This document shows, piece by piece, positions 16,751 to 26,400 of a stretch of DNA of 64,000 nt. Position numbers and translations under genes: made by a program. The stretch covers positions 2,434,501-2,498,500 of the forward strand of contig NZ_CP083546.1 in NCBI RefSeq assembly GCF_025144145.1. Direction: 5' to 3'. Position 1 is the stretch's first letter; the number at the start of each line of letters is the position of its first letter. This stretch comes from Leisingera sp. M658 (GTDB lineage: Bacteria; Pseudomonadota; Alphaproteobacteria; Rhodobacterales; Rhodobacteraceae). Below the pieces are notes generated by a model. The model ran no database searches. It saw only the letters and a program-made list of their open reading frames with translations, and was not told where the DNA came from.

Positions 16751-17179
16751 ATGGCCTACACCACTCTGGGCAAGCTGGCGAAACGGTACGGCGACAGCCT
16801 GCTGATTGAGCTGACAGACCGCGCAGACGAACCGACCGGCCAGGTTGACGACACCGTGGTTGTCGGCGCCATCGAAGGCGCTGATGCGCTGATCGACGGC
16901 CATCTGCAGGGCCGCTACGTTCTGCCGCTGGGTGTGACCCCGCCGCTCATCGAGGAGCTGGCGGAAGCCATCGTTATCTACAAGCTGCACACCTACTCGC
17001 CCGAAGGCAAAATCAAGGACGAGTACAAGGACGCCAAAGAGACCCTGGACAAGATTTCCAGCGGCAGGATCCGCCTGCCCGTTGCTGGCGTCGAACCCGC
17101 AACCCAGCCCGGCAATGGCGTGCGCGTCACCGACCGCGAACGCCCGCTGACCGCCAAGAACCTGAAAGGGTTCATCTGA
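16751..17179 (+). CDS. DUF1320 protein (Mu gp36-like), head-tail connector
   Basis: The 142-aa protein has the gp36 family layout: a start Y-T-T-L-x-x-L-x-x-R-Y-G-x-x-x-L-I-E-L-T-D-R, a central helix A-D-A-L-I-D-G-H-L-Q-G-R-Y, and P-L-x-x-x-P-P-L-I-E-E-L-A. DUF1320 proteins are thought to act at the head-tail joint. The stop abuts the next start, which indicates coupling with the gp37-like gene. Confidence 0.83.
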   Translation: MAYTTLGKLAKRYGDSLLIELTDRADEPTGQVDDTVVVGAIEGADALIDGHLQGRYVLPLGVTPPLIEELAEAIVIYKLHTYSPEGKIKDEYKDAKETLDKISSGRIRLPVAGVEPATQPGNGVRVTDRERPLTAKNLKGFI

Positions 17180-17607
17180 TGCTGGATGCGATTGTCAGCC
17201 GCTTGAACGATCAGGTTCCCGCACTTTCAAACCGGGCAAAGCCTGTTGCTGACCTGGTCGAAATGATCCGGAGCAACCGCCTGCCGCAGAATGCCACCGC
17301 GACGGTCTCCCCCGCGGGCCTGAAAGGCGGCAAAGCCGAGGCGGGCACCGGGGTTTTCACCCAGGCGCTGGCCCGTGCCTATTCCGTGCTGCTGATCGCC
17401 CCCAGCCAGTCCAAGACCGGCGCCAAAGCGCTGGAAGAGGTGGACCCGCTCATTACCAGCGTTGCCTCTGCCCTGGCGGGCTGGGCGCCGGAGGCTGGCC
17501 CCGGCGTGTTTCAGGTGGACCGCGGCCGCCTGCTGTCCATCACCGGGGGCCGCCTCCTTTATGAGCTGGTTTTTTCCATCAACACCGAACTGAGGGTCAC
17601 ATCATGA
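17179..17607 (+). CDS. Mu gp37-like (DUF1834) tail terminator-type protein
   Basis: The 142-aa product follows the DUF1320 gene as in Mu. It has the DUF1834 order: an N-terminal helix with I-V-S-R-L, a beta-rich middle (SVLLIAPSQS) and a C-terminal R-L-L-S-I-T-G-G-R-L-L-Y-E-L-V-F strand pair. It likely caps the tail tube. Its stop is shared by the following 48-aa ORF. Confidence 0.78.
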   Translation: MLDAIVSRLNDQVPALSNRAKPVADLVEMIRSNRLPQNATATVSPAGLKGGKAEAGTGVFTQALARAYSVLLIAPSQSKTGAKALEEVDPLITSVASALAGWAPEAGPGVFQVDRGRLLSITGGRLLYELVFSINTELRVTS

Positions 17608-17750
17608 GTAAGCCTCCCCTGCCCCAATCCGGCGGCAGCTTCATCCGCCAGCCTGACGGCAAGCTGAAGCAGGTTGAAAAGCCCGCTGCAGATCCGAAGC
17701 CGAAGGCGCCCGCCCCGGCCAAACCCGCCCGCAAGGAAAAGGAGGCATAA
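17604..17750 (+). CDS. Small Pro/Lys-rich phage ORF (48 aa)
   Basis: The ATG overlaps the previous stop (ATGA), and the stop directly abuts the tail tube ATG with AAGGAGG inside its last codons. The peptide begins MSKPPLPQSGGSFIRQPDGK and ends in an Ala-Pro-Lys-rich tail. A small gene at this spot just before the tube or sheath gene is common in Mu relatives (Mu gp38 position). The role is unknown. Confidence 0.6.
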   Translation: MSKPPLPQSGGSFIRQPDGKLKQVEKPAADPKPKAPAPAKPARKEKEA

Positions 17751-18686
17751 ATGGCCGCCCCGATCTACTGGCGCGACAAGCGCATCCTGTTCAAGCTGGA
17801 AAGCACCTATGGCGACGACGCCGCCCCGACCGGCGGCGCCAATGCCATCCGAGGCTTTGATGTGACCTTCAAGCCGATGGAGGGCCAGGATCAGGACCGC
17901 GACCTGGAACAGCCCGGCATGAGTGCCAACGGCACCATCCCGACGGATATTCACGCCAAGCTGACCTTGACCGTGGACCTCAGCGCGTCCGGCGTGGCGG
18001 GCACGCCCCCGGCCTGGGGGCCGCTGCTGCGCGCCTGCGCAGTGGCTGAAACCATCACCGCGGGCACCTCCGTTGTGTACAGCCCCATCGTTGACGGCCA
18101 GGAGGCCGGGACCGTGCATATCAGCATCGGCGGCACCCGCTATGTCATGCGCGGCACCCGCGGCACTGCGGAGTTCATGCTTGATGCCCAAGCTACGCCC
18201 AAGATCAAGTTCGACCTCACCGGCCTGTTCACGCTCCCCACAGACACTGCCCCTCCTGCGGTGGATCTGGCGTCCTGGACCGAGCCGACAATTGTCAGCC
18301 ACAACAACACCCCTGAATTCACCATCGGCGGCACCAGCCTGGTCATGAAGACCGCCAAGCTGGCCCTGGGCAACAAGGTTGAACCGCGGTTCCTGGTAGG
18401 TGCCGAAGACATTCTGATCACCGACAAATCAGAACTGTTTGAAACCACAGTGAACGCCATGCCGCTGGCCGATTTCAATCCGTTCCAGATGGCAATGAAC
18501 ATGGACCAGCCCGCCGTGGTTCTGACCCACGGCACCGAGGCCGGGAAGATCGCCACCCTCAACCTGCCGACTGCCCAGATGCAGCGGCCGGGCCTGTCGC
18601 AGTCCCAGGGCATCAAGGAATGGCCTCTGCGCCTGGTGCCCCGCGCCGCCGCCCTGAACAGCCAGTGGTCGCTGACCCTCACCTGA
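17751..18686 (+). CDS. Phage tail tube protein
   Basis: This 311-aa beta-rich protein follows the tail terminator gene and precedes the tail chaperones. Features include the start P-I-Y-W-R-D-K-R-I-L-F-K, then E-S-T-Y-G, a middle strand array, and repeated G-T-R-Y-V-M-R-G-T-R-G-T-A-E-F-type strands near 125-145. This fits tail tube proteins of flexible-tailed phages. There is no sheath gene next to it, which supports a non-contractile tail. Confidence 0.75.
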   Translation: MAAPIYWRDKRILFKLESTYGDDAAPTGGANAIRGFDVTFKPMEGQDQDRDLEQPGMSANGTIPTDIHAKLTLTVDLSASGVAGTPPAWGPLLRACAVAETITAGTSVVYSPIVDGQEAGTVHISIGGTRYVMRGTRGTAEFMLDAQATPKIKFDLTGLFTLPTDTAPPAVDLASWTEPTIVSHNNTPEFTIGGTSLVMKTAKLALGNKVEPRFLVGAEDILITDKSELFETTVNAMPLADFNPFQMAMNMDQPAVVLTHGTEAGKIATLNLPTAQMQRPGLSQSQGIKEWPLRLVPRAAALNSQWSLTLT

Positions 18687-18706
18687 TCCCAAAGGAGCAA
18701 ACCCCA

Positions 18707-19036
18707 GTGTTCAATATCATCGAACGGCCCACATTTACCCGCACCGTGAAAGTCCGTGTGCCCAAAGATGACGGCGTAGACGAGCAGGACTTCAAGGCCA
18801 CTTTCAACGCCATGGACGATGACGCATTCAACGGTCTCGGCATGATGGATATTGAAGGCACCAAAGAGTTCCTGCGCCAGGCTGTCGTGTCGCTGGATGA
18901 CCTGACCGGGGCCGATGGCAAGCCCATTCCTTACAGCGAGGAAATCCGCGAGGCCGTTTTCAAGCTGGCTTATGCGCGGGTCGCGCTGATGGGGGCATTT
19001 CACAACGGAATGATGGGCGCTCTGCCGGGAAACTGA
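18707..19036 (+). CDS. Tail assembly chaperone (gpG-type, upstream product of frameshift pair)
   Basis: A GTG start preceded by AAAGGAG gives a 109-aa acidic protein. It sits between the tube and tape measure genes, where tail assembly chaperones lie, and ends at a TGA that directly follows the heptamer GGGAAAC. The downstream reading frame is open through this point and encodes a second chaperone segment. The family normally yields a short product and a frameshifted longer one that wraps the tape measure during tail assembly. Confidence 0.78.
   Translation: MFNIIERPTFTRTVKVRVPKDDGVDEQDFKATFNAMDDDAFNGLGMMDIEGTKEFLRQAVVSLDDLTGADGKPIPYSEEIREAVFKLAYARVALMGAFHNGMMGALPGN
19027..19033 (+). other. 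Programmed -1 ribosomal frameshift site (G GGA AAC)
   Basis: The seven bases fit X-XXY-YYZ in the frame of the upstream chaperone: codons GGA and AAC re-pair as GGG and AAA. The TGA stop is the very next codon, so unshifted ribosomes end there. The -1 frame continues open for 121 codons. Lambda uses GGGAAAG for its G/GT pair at the matching place. Confidence 0.75.
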
Positions 19037-19398
19037 TCTGGGCCGGGCGGGCGTGGGTGCAGGGCAAATTGTTCAGCAGCTCGCCTGCCCGGTGCGAGGA
19101 AGACGAAGACGCCGAAACCCTGGGCATCCCGAAAGAGCTGATGGCTGCAGGGCGGCCGGGCCGGACAGATCCGGAGGGCGTCTGGCGGCAAAACGCGGAA
19201 GCGGTGGAAGCCTTTCTGGACGCCGCAACCCAGTTGAACCGGATCGCCCTGGCAGACGGCCGCAGCCGCATCACCGGATTGAACTACCCCGGCGCCCAGG
19301 CCGCCTGGGCATTCAGCGGCACCGAAATGACCCCGGACCTGTTTGCCAAGGTCCAGATGATTGAAAGCGGCGTTCTGGCCGAAAGCAGCGGAAACTGA
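19033..19398 (+). CDS. Tail chaperone extension (gpT-type), reached by -1 frameshift
   Basis: The frame is open from before the slippery site to 19398, so the shifted product would be about 230 aa (109 plus 121). An internal ATG at 19057 also exists, but it lacks a good ribosome site. The segment has a helical V-W-R-Q-N-A-E-A-V-E-A-F block and a C-terminal D-L-F-A-K-V-Q-M-I-E, like short DUF1799-type chaperone tails. The tape measure follows after two bases. This arrangement is typical of siphovirus tails. Confidence 0.7.
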   Translation: MIWAGRAWVQGKLFSSSPARCEEDEDAETLGIPKELMAAGRPGRTDPEGVWRQNAEAVEAFLDAATQLNRIALADGRSRITGLNYPGAQAAWAFSGTEMTPDLFAKVQMIESGVLAESSGN

Positions 19399-19400
19399 TC

Positions 19401-21809
19401 ATGCCCTTCGTCCTCTCCGGAAAAGTCTTGATGGATGCCTCCCAGGGCATCCAGGAGCTGCAGGAGCTGAAGGGGGCAAAAGACGCTGCCGGGAAATCCG
19501 CCAAAGTCCTCAGTTTTGAGGAAGCCAAGGCCGCGCGGGAAATCAAACAGCTCGGCACCGCATCCGGCGCGGCCGCAAGCCGGACGCAAGCCCTCAGCGC
19601 TGCCGAGACAGCCGTTGCCAGAGACGCTGTCACTGTCGGCGCCAGCCACCAGCTTGCAGCGGGTCAGGTCGGCAACCTCACCGCCCAGTTCAACGATATT
19701 GGTGTCATGCTGGCTGCGGGCCAGAACCCGCTTCAGCTCGCCATTCAGCAAGGCACCCAAATCACCCAGGTGTTCGGCAACTCCGGGGCGGCGAATGCGG
19801 CAAACATGATGCGCCAGGCATTGGTGCGCATGATCAGCCCACTGAACCTGATCACCATCGGCGGCATTGCTGCGGGCGCAGCGATGATCCAGTGGATGAC
19901 CGGTTCTGCCGAGGCCGCCGAAACTCTGGAAGACCGGATCGAAGCGGCCGGGGATGCCATCGAGGCGTTCAGCGACAAGTCGCAAAAGACCCGCCTCAGC
20001 GTTGCTGAAATGGTCGAGGAATTCGGCTCAGCCTCCCCCGAACTGCGCCTGGTGCTGGCCGATATGGCAGCCCTGGCTAAGCTCGACGCGCAAAAGGCAA
20101 TTGATGCGACCGCCGAAAGCGTCCGTAACCTGGTTCTTGAAACCTCGTTTTTTGATGAACGCAATTCCCGTGGACTGGCCCGTGATTTCCTTGGCCTGAG
20201 TTCGATGCTGTCCACGCATCGGGAATTGAGCGATGTTTTTGCCCGTAATCTGGAACTGCTGGACAGCAGCGAAGATCCTGCAAAGCGGCTGGCCGCCGCG
20301 CTGGATGTGCGGGAAATGCTGCTGGAGGCTGCTGGCGGCCTGGACGGGCTGAACGCCAGCCAGCGGGAATTCTATGAAGGCCTGGCGGCTGTCATCCGCG
20401 ATCTGGAAGTCTTCGCCGGTCGCGTCCAGGCGCCCTGGCAGGAGCTTCAGGCCACCGGCAGCGAGCTATGGCAGAACCTGCAAAATTCGGCCAAGGGTTA
20501 TCTGGACGAGCGTCTTAAGATCGAGACCGCCGCCCGCAACACAATTGCCCAGCTTCAGACCGAAGAGGCTTTGCAGGAGGCCATCGCAACGCACGGCGAT
20601 GGCAGTTTGCAGGCCGCAGAACTGCGTCTTCAGGCAGAGCGGCGCGCTTACCAGCAGCAGGTTGAGGCGCAGGAGATTTCCGAGGAGCTGAAGGCCGAGC
20701 TGATGGCGGCCTGGGATGCTGCCAACGGGGTGGCCGATGCCGATATGGCGGGCAATATCACCCTGGCCGCAGATGAAGCCCACCGCCTGAAAACCAATCT
20801 GCTGGAAGCCCAGGGCAACGAGATCATGGGCCGCATCCGCGCGAACCCGGATTTCAACGACCCGCGCGGCGAAGGCGCAGGGGCCGGCAACCCGGATTAC
20901 ATTTACCGCGATCAGGGCCTGCCGGACGTGGATCTGCCTTCGAACCCGCGGAAAAAGCGGGGCGGCGGCGCCGGTCAATCCGAGAAAGAACGCAAGGCTG
21001 TCGAACGGCTGATTGCGGCTGAAACCCGGCGGCTGGATATCCTGAAAGAAACCGACCCGGTTATGCAGGAAATGATCCGGCACCGGGATGTTCTGAAGGA
21101 CGCCACCGATGCAGAACGCAAGGCGGTTGAAGCCATCATCCGCAAGCGGCTGGAAGAAGAAAAGGCGCTGGAGCAAACCAAAGAGGCCGGCGAATGGCTG
21201 AAGGCTACCGGCCAGGATCTGGGCGATGCGCTGACGTCCAGCGGCGACGCGGCCGCAGACGCCTGGGACCGCGTGAAAGAAGCAATCATCCGCGCCGCCG
21301 CTGAAGCCGTGTTCTTTGGCAAGGGGCCTCTTGCCGAGCTTTTCAACATCGGCAGCGGCCTGTTTGGCGGCGGTGAAAGCTCCGGCAGCGACGGCGGGAA
21401 TATCATCCTGAATGCCTTGGGTTTCGCAGACGGCACTGTTGGCATGGTCCACGGCGATGGCGGCAACCGCGACGACAAAGTGTGGGCACGGCTGTCTGCC
21501 GGTGAAAGCGTCATCACCGCCAAGGCCACCCGCCGCTACCGCCCGATCCTGCAGGCGATGAATGACGGCGTGGAAATCCCCGGCTTTGCAAGCGGAATTG
21601 TTCCCGGCGCCGCCGCCAGTGCGCCCCCGTCGGCGGCGGCCGGGCAAACCCGCCCGGCCATGACAGTCCGCCTTCTGCCTTCACCGATGTTCGAGGCGGT
21701 GGTGGAAGAACGCGCCTCGGAAATCAGCGTGGAAGTGGTCCGGGACTATGACCAAGGCCCCGCCCGCTCGACCGTGAAAGACACTCTTGAAGATCCATAC
21801 AAGGTTTGA
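19401..21809 (+). CDS. Tail tape measure protein
   Basis: This 802-aa protein is by far the longest helical tail gene. It has a conserved N-terminal region with L-A-A-G-Q-N-P-L-Q-L-A-I-Q-Q-G-T-Q-I-T-Q-V-F (about 104-125), followed by a hydrophobic segment (about 143-170). Long coiled coils come next, then a Gly-rich C-terminal part with F-A-D-G. It sets tail length and may help DNA pass the inner membrane. The length predicts a tail of roughly 120 nm if each residue adds about 0.15 nm, a general rule rather than a measurement. Confidence 0.88.
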   Translation: MPFVLSGKVLMDASQGIQELQELKGAKDAAGKSAKVLSFEEAKAAREIKQLGTASGAAASRTQALSAAETAVARDAVTVGASHQLAAGQVGNLTAQFNDIGVMLAAGQNPLQLAIQQGTQITQVFGNSGAANAANMMRQALVRMISPLNLITIGGIAAGAAMIQWMTGSAEAAETLEDRIEAAGDAIEAFSDKSQKTRLSVAEMVEEFGSASPELRLVLADMAALAKLDAQKAIDATAESVRNLVLETSFFDERNSRGLARDFLGLSSMLSTHRELSDVFARNLELLDSSEDPAKRLAAALDVREMLLEAAGGLDGLNASQREFYEGLAAVIRDLEVFAGRVQAPWQELQATGSELWQNLQNSAKGYLDERLKIETAARNTIAQLQTEEALQEAIATHGDGSLQAAELRLQAERRAYQQQVEAQEISEELKAELMAAWDAANGVADADMAGNITLAADEAHRLKTNLLEAQGNEIMGRIRANPDFNDPRGEGAGAGNPDYIYRDQGLPDVDLPSNPRKKRGGGAGQSEKERKAVERLIAAETRRLDILKETDPVMQEMIRHRDVLKDATDAERKAVEAIIRKRLEEEKALEQTKEAGEWLKATGQDLGDALTSSGDAAADAWDRVKEAIIRAAAEAVFFGKGPLAELFNIGSGLFGGGESSGSDGGNIILNALGFADGTVGMVHGDGGNRDDKVWARLSAGESVITAKATRRYRPILQAMNDGVEIPGFASGIVPGAAASAPPSAAAGQTRPAMTVRLLPSPMFEAVVEERASEISVEVVRDYDQGPARSTVKDTLEDPYKV

Positions 21810-22462
21810 TGATGGCACTGGCCTGGCCCCTCCCCCTCAGCGAGTTTTTTGACACATTGCCCATCGCCCGGATCACCTCCCGGCCGGGTGCGGCCAATAC
21901 CACGTCGGAAACCCACGGCGGCGACGTGATCAAGCACCGGCTCGGCAGCCGCCTGTGGGGCGGGCGCATTGTCCTGGACAAGGACCACCACAGCGCCATT
22001 GCCGCCATCGAGGCGCGCCTGTCGCTGCTGGACGAACCCGGCGCATCCTTTCTGCTGTGGGACACCCGCCAGCCGCACCCGGCAGCCGACCCGGAAAAAT
22101 TCATCCTTGGCAGCTCCGCGCCCATCATCGAAGCGCTGAACCCGAACAACCGCGAGCTGGATATCTCCGGCCTGCCTGCGGGCTACATCCTCAGCCGCGG
22201 CGACTTGCTGGGCTTCACCTATGGCGCCAATCCAACCCGCTACGCCTACCACCGCATTGCGACCGGCGCGGTGGCCTCTGGTGCCGGTGTTGCCGCAGAC
22301 ATCGAGGTCACCCCGTTCATCCGGCCGGGCGCCGCCCTTGGCGCCGCCATCACGCTGGGCAACCCGGTTCTGAAGGCCACCCTCACCACCGCCCAGTACG
22401 GCGAGGGCCGTTCGGCTGTGACCGAAGGCGGCTCGTTCAACTGGCTGCAGACGCTGAGGTAA
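21809..22462 (+). CDS. Phage tail tip component
   Basis: Tandem ATGs overlap the tape measure stop. The 217-218-aa beta-rich protein is Pro/Gly-rich, with segments such as G-D-V-I-K-H-R-L-G-S-R-L-W-G-G and L-L-W-D-T-R-Q-P. It sits where distal tail proteins lie, between tape measure and hub. Similar genes occur in Mu-like and GTA-like tails of Rhodobacterales, but I do not recognise a named family. Confidence 0.65.
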   Translation: MMALAWPLPLSEFFDTLPIARITSRPGAANTTSETHGGDVIKHRLGSRLWGGRIVLDKDHHSAIAAIEARLSLLDEPGASFLLWDTRQPHPAADPEKFILGSSAPIIEALNPNNRELDISGLPAGYILSRGDLLGFTYGANPTRYAYHRIATGAVASGAGVAADIEVTPFIRPGAALGAAITLGNPVLKATLTTAQYGEGRSAVTEGGSFNWLQTLR

Positions 22463-22464
22463 CC

Positions 22465-23058
22465 ATGAGCTATTCCGCACAAGCACAGCTTCAGCTCGCA
22501 GAACGCCGCGGCACCGACGCCCGAGTCCTTCTGTGGTTTCAGGCCAGGAACCGCACCACCGGCGCCCCGGAAACCCTGGGGTTCTGGACCGGCGATGATC
22601 ATCAGGAATTCCTGATCGACGGCGAGATACGCACCTACTACGGCGCGGGTGCCGTGATCGATGTTCCGCCCATCATTGCCGCGCCTGGCTTTCAGGTGCG
22701 GCAGTACCGGGTCAAGCTGCCGCCGATGCTGGACGAGGTGAAACAGCTCCTGCAGCAGTATGATCCCCGCCACGCTGAAGTGCAGATCCATTCCGCTGTC
22801 TTCGACCTGGACACCGGCAACCTGATGCCCCCCGTTAAACGCATGTTTAAGGGCGTTTTAAACGAGGCGCCGGAGGAGCTGGGCGGCAAGGGCAGACCCA
22901 GTTTCACCCAGCTTGTTCTGGTGTCGCCCGCCCGCAAGCTGACCCAGGGCCTGCCCCTGAAACGTTCAAACGCCGAACTGCAGCGCCGCAACGCCGACGA
23001 CCGGGGCCGCGAATACAGCGATGTGGCCGGTGAATGGCCGGTGCCATGGGGAACCTGA
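22465..23058 (+). CDS. Phage tail hub-associated protein
   Basis: The 197-aa product starts MSYSAQAQLQLAERRG and continues with a beta-rich core (LLWFQARNRTTGAPE; DGEIRTYYGAG) and an Arg-rich end. Position between the tail tip gene and the peptidase gene matches the hub-associated genes of siphovirus tails. Its stop overlaps the next start (TGATG). It contains no detectable catalytic motif. Confidence 0.65.
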   Translation: MSYSAQAQLQLAERRGTDARVLLWFQARNRTTGAPETLGFWTGDDHQEFLIDGEIRTYYGAGAVIDVPPIIAAPGFQVRQYRVKLPPMLDEVKQLLQQYDPRHAEVQIHSAVFDLDTGNLMPPVKRMFKGVLNEAPEELGGKGRPSFTQLVLVSPARKLTQGLPLKRSNAELQRRNADDRGREYSDVAGEWPVPWGT

Positions 23059-23462
23059 TGCAGAACCGGGCGGAACTCCTGCTGGATTACCTAAGCGGCA
23101 TCCGGACTGCCAAGCGCGTGCTGAAGCCGTCGCAATTCGACTGCGCGTTCTTTGCGGCAGGCTGGGTGAAAGCCTGCACGGGCGTTGATCCGGCCAGCGC
23201 CTGGCGCGGCAAATACCGCAGCCTGGACGAAGGCCGCGCCATGCTGAAGGGCGCCGGCTACCGGGATCTGGACGGCCTGGCCGCGGCCCATTTGGCGGAA
23301 ATCGACGGCTGGGGCGGTTCCCGGCCGGGCGACATTGCGGCTGTCAGCGAGGGCGGCCACACCGCACTGGGGATCATCGGCGGCCCGCAGATCCATGTTC
23401 TGGGCCTCAAAGGGCTGGACTACCTGCACCTTGACCGGGCGGAACGGGTGTTCCGGCCATGA
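23058..23462 (+). CDS. NlpC/P60-like (DUF6950) tail peptidase
   Basis: The 134-aa product has a catalytic-type F-D-C-A-F-F-A-A-G-W-V motif near residue 27. Its Cys is the likely nucleophile, and the later G-G-H-T-A-L-G supplies the His. This is the DUF6950/NlpC-P60 arrangement of tail-associated wall hydrolases. It would open peptidoglycan at infection. The ATG at 23058 overlaps the previous stop and follows GGGGA, so it is preferred over 23034. It overlaps the hub gene by 4 bases. Confidence 0.75.
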   Translation: MQNRAELLLDYLSGIRTAKRVLKPSQFDCAFFAAGWVKACTGVDPASAWRGKYRSLDEGRAMLKGAGYRDLDGLAAAHLAEIDGWGGSRPGDIAAVSEGGHTALGIIGGPQIHVLGLKGLDYLHLDRAERVFRP

Positions 23463-26400
23463 AGCTGCTGTCTTATGCCCTGCTGTTCCTGCTGGTGCTG
23501 TGCCAGCCCGCCGAGGCCGCCTCGGTCGGGGCTGTCCTGGTGGCACTTGGCACCGCCTTCAAGGCCTATGTTGCCGCCAATGCAATCGCGGCCTTTGCGC
23601 TGCGGACGCTGGTTTCCACCGGCATTTCGCTGCTGCTGAAGAAGTTCCAGCAGCGCAAGCAGCGCCGCCCCGGCATTCAGACCTCGGCGACCACGACCGG
23701 CGGGACAGATCCGCAAGGCTCGGTTGTTGGCCGCTTCGCCACGGCAGGCCATCTAGTCTATCAGAACAGCCATGGCGGCAACCGGGTTTATCTGACCCAT
23801 GTGATTGAACTGGGCGACCTCCCCGGCGCCAGCCTGCGCCGCCTGATCATCGACGGCGAATACTCGGAGATCGGCACCGACTGGGACCCGAACGTCGGCT
23901 ACCAGATCCTGAACAAAGTCGCGGATGACGGCTGGGGATACGGCTGGATCCGGTTTTATGACGGCAGCCAACTGGCGGCAGATCCGCGCCTGGTGGCGCT
24001 GTACGGCGCGGACCCGGACCGGCCCTGGACAAATGACCATATCCTGACCGGCCTTAACTATGCGGTTCTGACCTTCTACCGCAGCGACAAGCAGTATCCG
24101 AACGGCAGGCCGCAGGTCCGCTTTGAGCTGAACGGACCGGGCTTTTATGATGTGCGCCAGGACAGCACCGCCGGGGGCAACGGACCCCAGCGCTGGGAGG
24201 ATCAAACCACCTGGCAGCCCACCGAAAACCTGATGGTCATGGCCTATACCGTCATGCGCGGCATTACCCTGCCCTGCGGTTCTGTCTGGGGCGGCGGCTT
24301 TCCGGCCGGGGACATGCCTTACACCGAATGGGCGGCCGCATTGGACGCCTGCGATCTGGGCGTGGGCAGCAACAACCGGCCTCAGTTCCGCGGCGGCATG
24401 GAGATCCGCTTTGAAGAACCGCCGGCCGATTTCCTTGAGGAGATCTTTGCCGCCGCAAATGCCGAGATTGTCGAGCTGGGCGGCTATTGGTATCCGCTGG
24501 TAGGATCTGTTGACACCTATGCGGCCGACCTGACCGAAGACGATCTGCTGGTTTCAGAAGGCTGGAAGCACGATCCCTTCCCCGGTCTGGAAAAAGCCTT
24601 CAACGCCGTCACAATCACCCATCCGTCCCCCAATGCGCTTTGGAACCCGTCCGCGCCGGTCACGCTGACCCGGCCGGAATGGGAAGCGGAAGACGGCGGC
24701 GAGCGTGTCTTCGATCTGAAGCTGCCGATGGTGTTCAACACCCCGCAAGCGCGCCAGATCGGCAATGCGCTGCTGAAGGAGAACCGCCGTTTCAGGACAC
24801 ACCGGCTGCCGCTGCCGCCGGAGTATTCCAACCTGCGGCCTCTGCTGAAGACCCGTTTCACTTCTGGCTGGTACGGCTACAGCGGCAAGACCTTCACCAT
24901 CACCGAGATGGCCTATGACCTGCTGAAGCTGAATGTCTCTGTCAGCCTGCGGGAGTGGGACCACAGCGATTTTGATCCGGACCTGGCCCTGGAAACCCCG
25001 GACCTGCCGCAGGTCACCGCGCCCATCGTCACCCAGGACGCCGGGGTGCCGGGCTTTGGCGTCTCCGGCATCGGGATCAAGGACGCAAACGGCATTGTCC
25101 GCGGCGTTGGTATCCGCGCCGTCTGGACCCCTTCCCTTGCCTTCACGGCGGACGGCGTTTCTTTCCAGGTCCGGGTCAAGGACGGCGACGACGAGCGCTT
25201 CAGCGCCAGCACCGCCGATCTGGAGCTGGGCACCTTCCGCCTGGAACCGATGCAGGGCGGCACCGAATACGAGGCCCGCGCCAAGGCCATCTCAAAGACC
25301 AGGGACACCAAGTGGACCGCCTGGCTGCCGGTCACCACGCCCGCGTTCAAGCTGCAGCCGGACATGCTGGCCGAGGAGACCTGGCAGGCAATCACCGATG
25401 ATGCCACTGCCGCCGCCGCCGCGCTGGATGACCAGCTTGTCCTGGACAAGATCGCGCCGCTGGAAGGCGCGGTGCAGCGTGATCTGGAAATCCGAGATGT
25501 GCAGAATTTCCATGCCGCCGAAGCGCTGGGGGTCATCGGGGACAAAGTGCTGTGGGCGCTGACCAGGCTGTCCGAAATAGACGGGCGCATGGCAGACGCC
25601 GGGATCTATCAGGACCCGGACACCGGCACGGTGCGGATCTATGGCGTGGTTGCGGAAGCGGAACGGATCAGCGAGGCGGAAATCCGGCTGTCCGCTGCAG
25701 AATCCCGCATTTCCCTGACTGCCACAGAGGCCTACGTCAACCAGCAGGTTTCTATTGCGCTGACAGATCCAAGCCAGTTCCCGGTGTTTGAAGGGCTGCA
25801 GGTGCGGGTCAATCAGGTTGAGGCGGATCTGGACGCGGCGGAGGCGGCAATCGCTCTGAAGGCCACGCAAACCGAAGTGGACGGGATGGACGCCCGTCTG
25901 AGTTCGGCGGAAGTGGATATCGACGCCGCACAAGAGGCCATCACCCTGAAGGTGGATCAGGCGGATTTTGACGCCGCCGAAAGCCGCCTGTCCTCGGCAG
26001 AGGTGCAGATCAGCACCCTGGACGGCCCGGCAATCACCCAGACGGTAAGCGACGTGCGGACCCTGCATGATCAGCTAGGCACTCAGGATGTTGCCACCCT
26101 GGAGCAATTGCTGCTGGCTTATGAACAGCGCGAAGCCCTGAAAACCCAGATTGCCTATGCCACTCAGGACATCCGGGCGCGGGTGGATGATGACCGCAGC
26201 GCAACGGCGGCCATCACGGCATCGCTGGGCGTGGCGATTGAAAACAGCGTGGCGCTGATTGAGTCGGAAAAGCTGGTGCGCGCAGATGCGACCTCTGCCC
26301 TGTCTCAGTCCTATGAGCAGTTGAGCGGACGGGTGGAAGGCGCTGAGGGCGACCTCACTCAGGTGAACAAAGTGGACGTGTCCAGCACCTCGGCGCTGGT

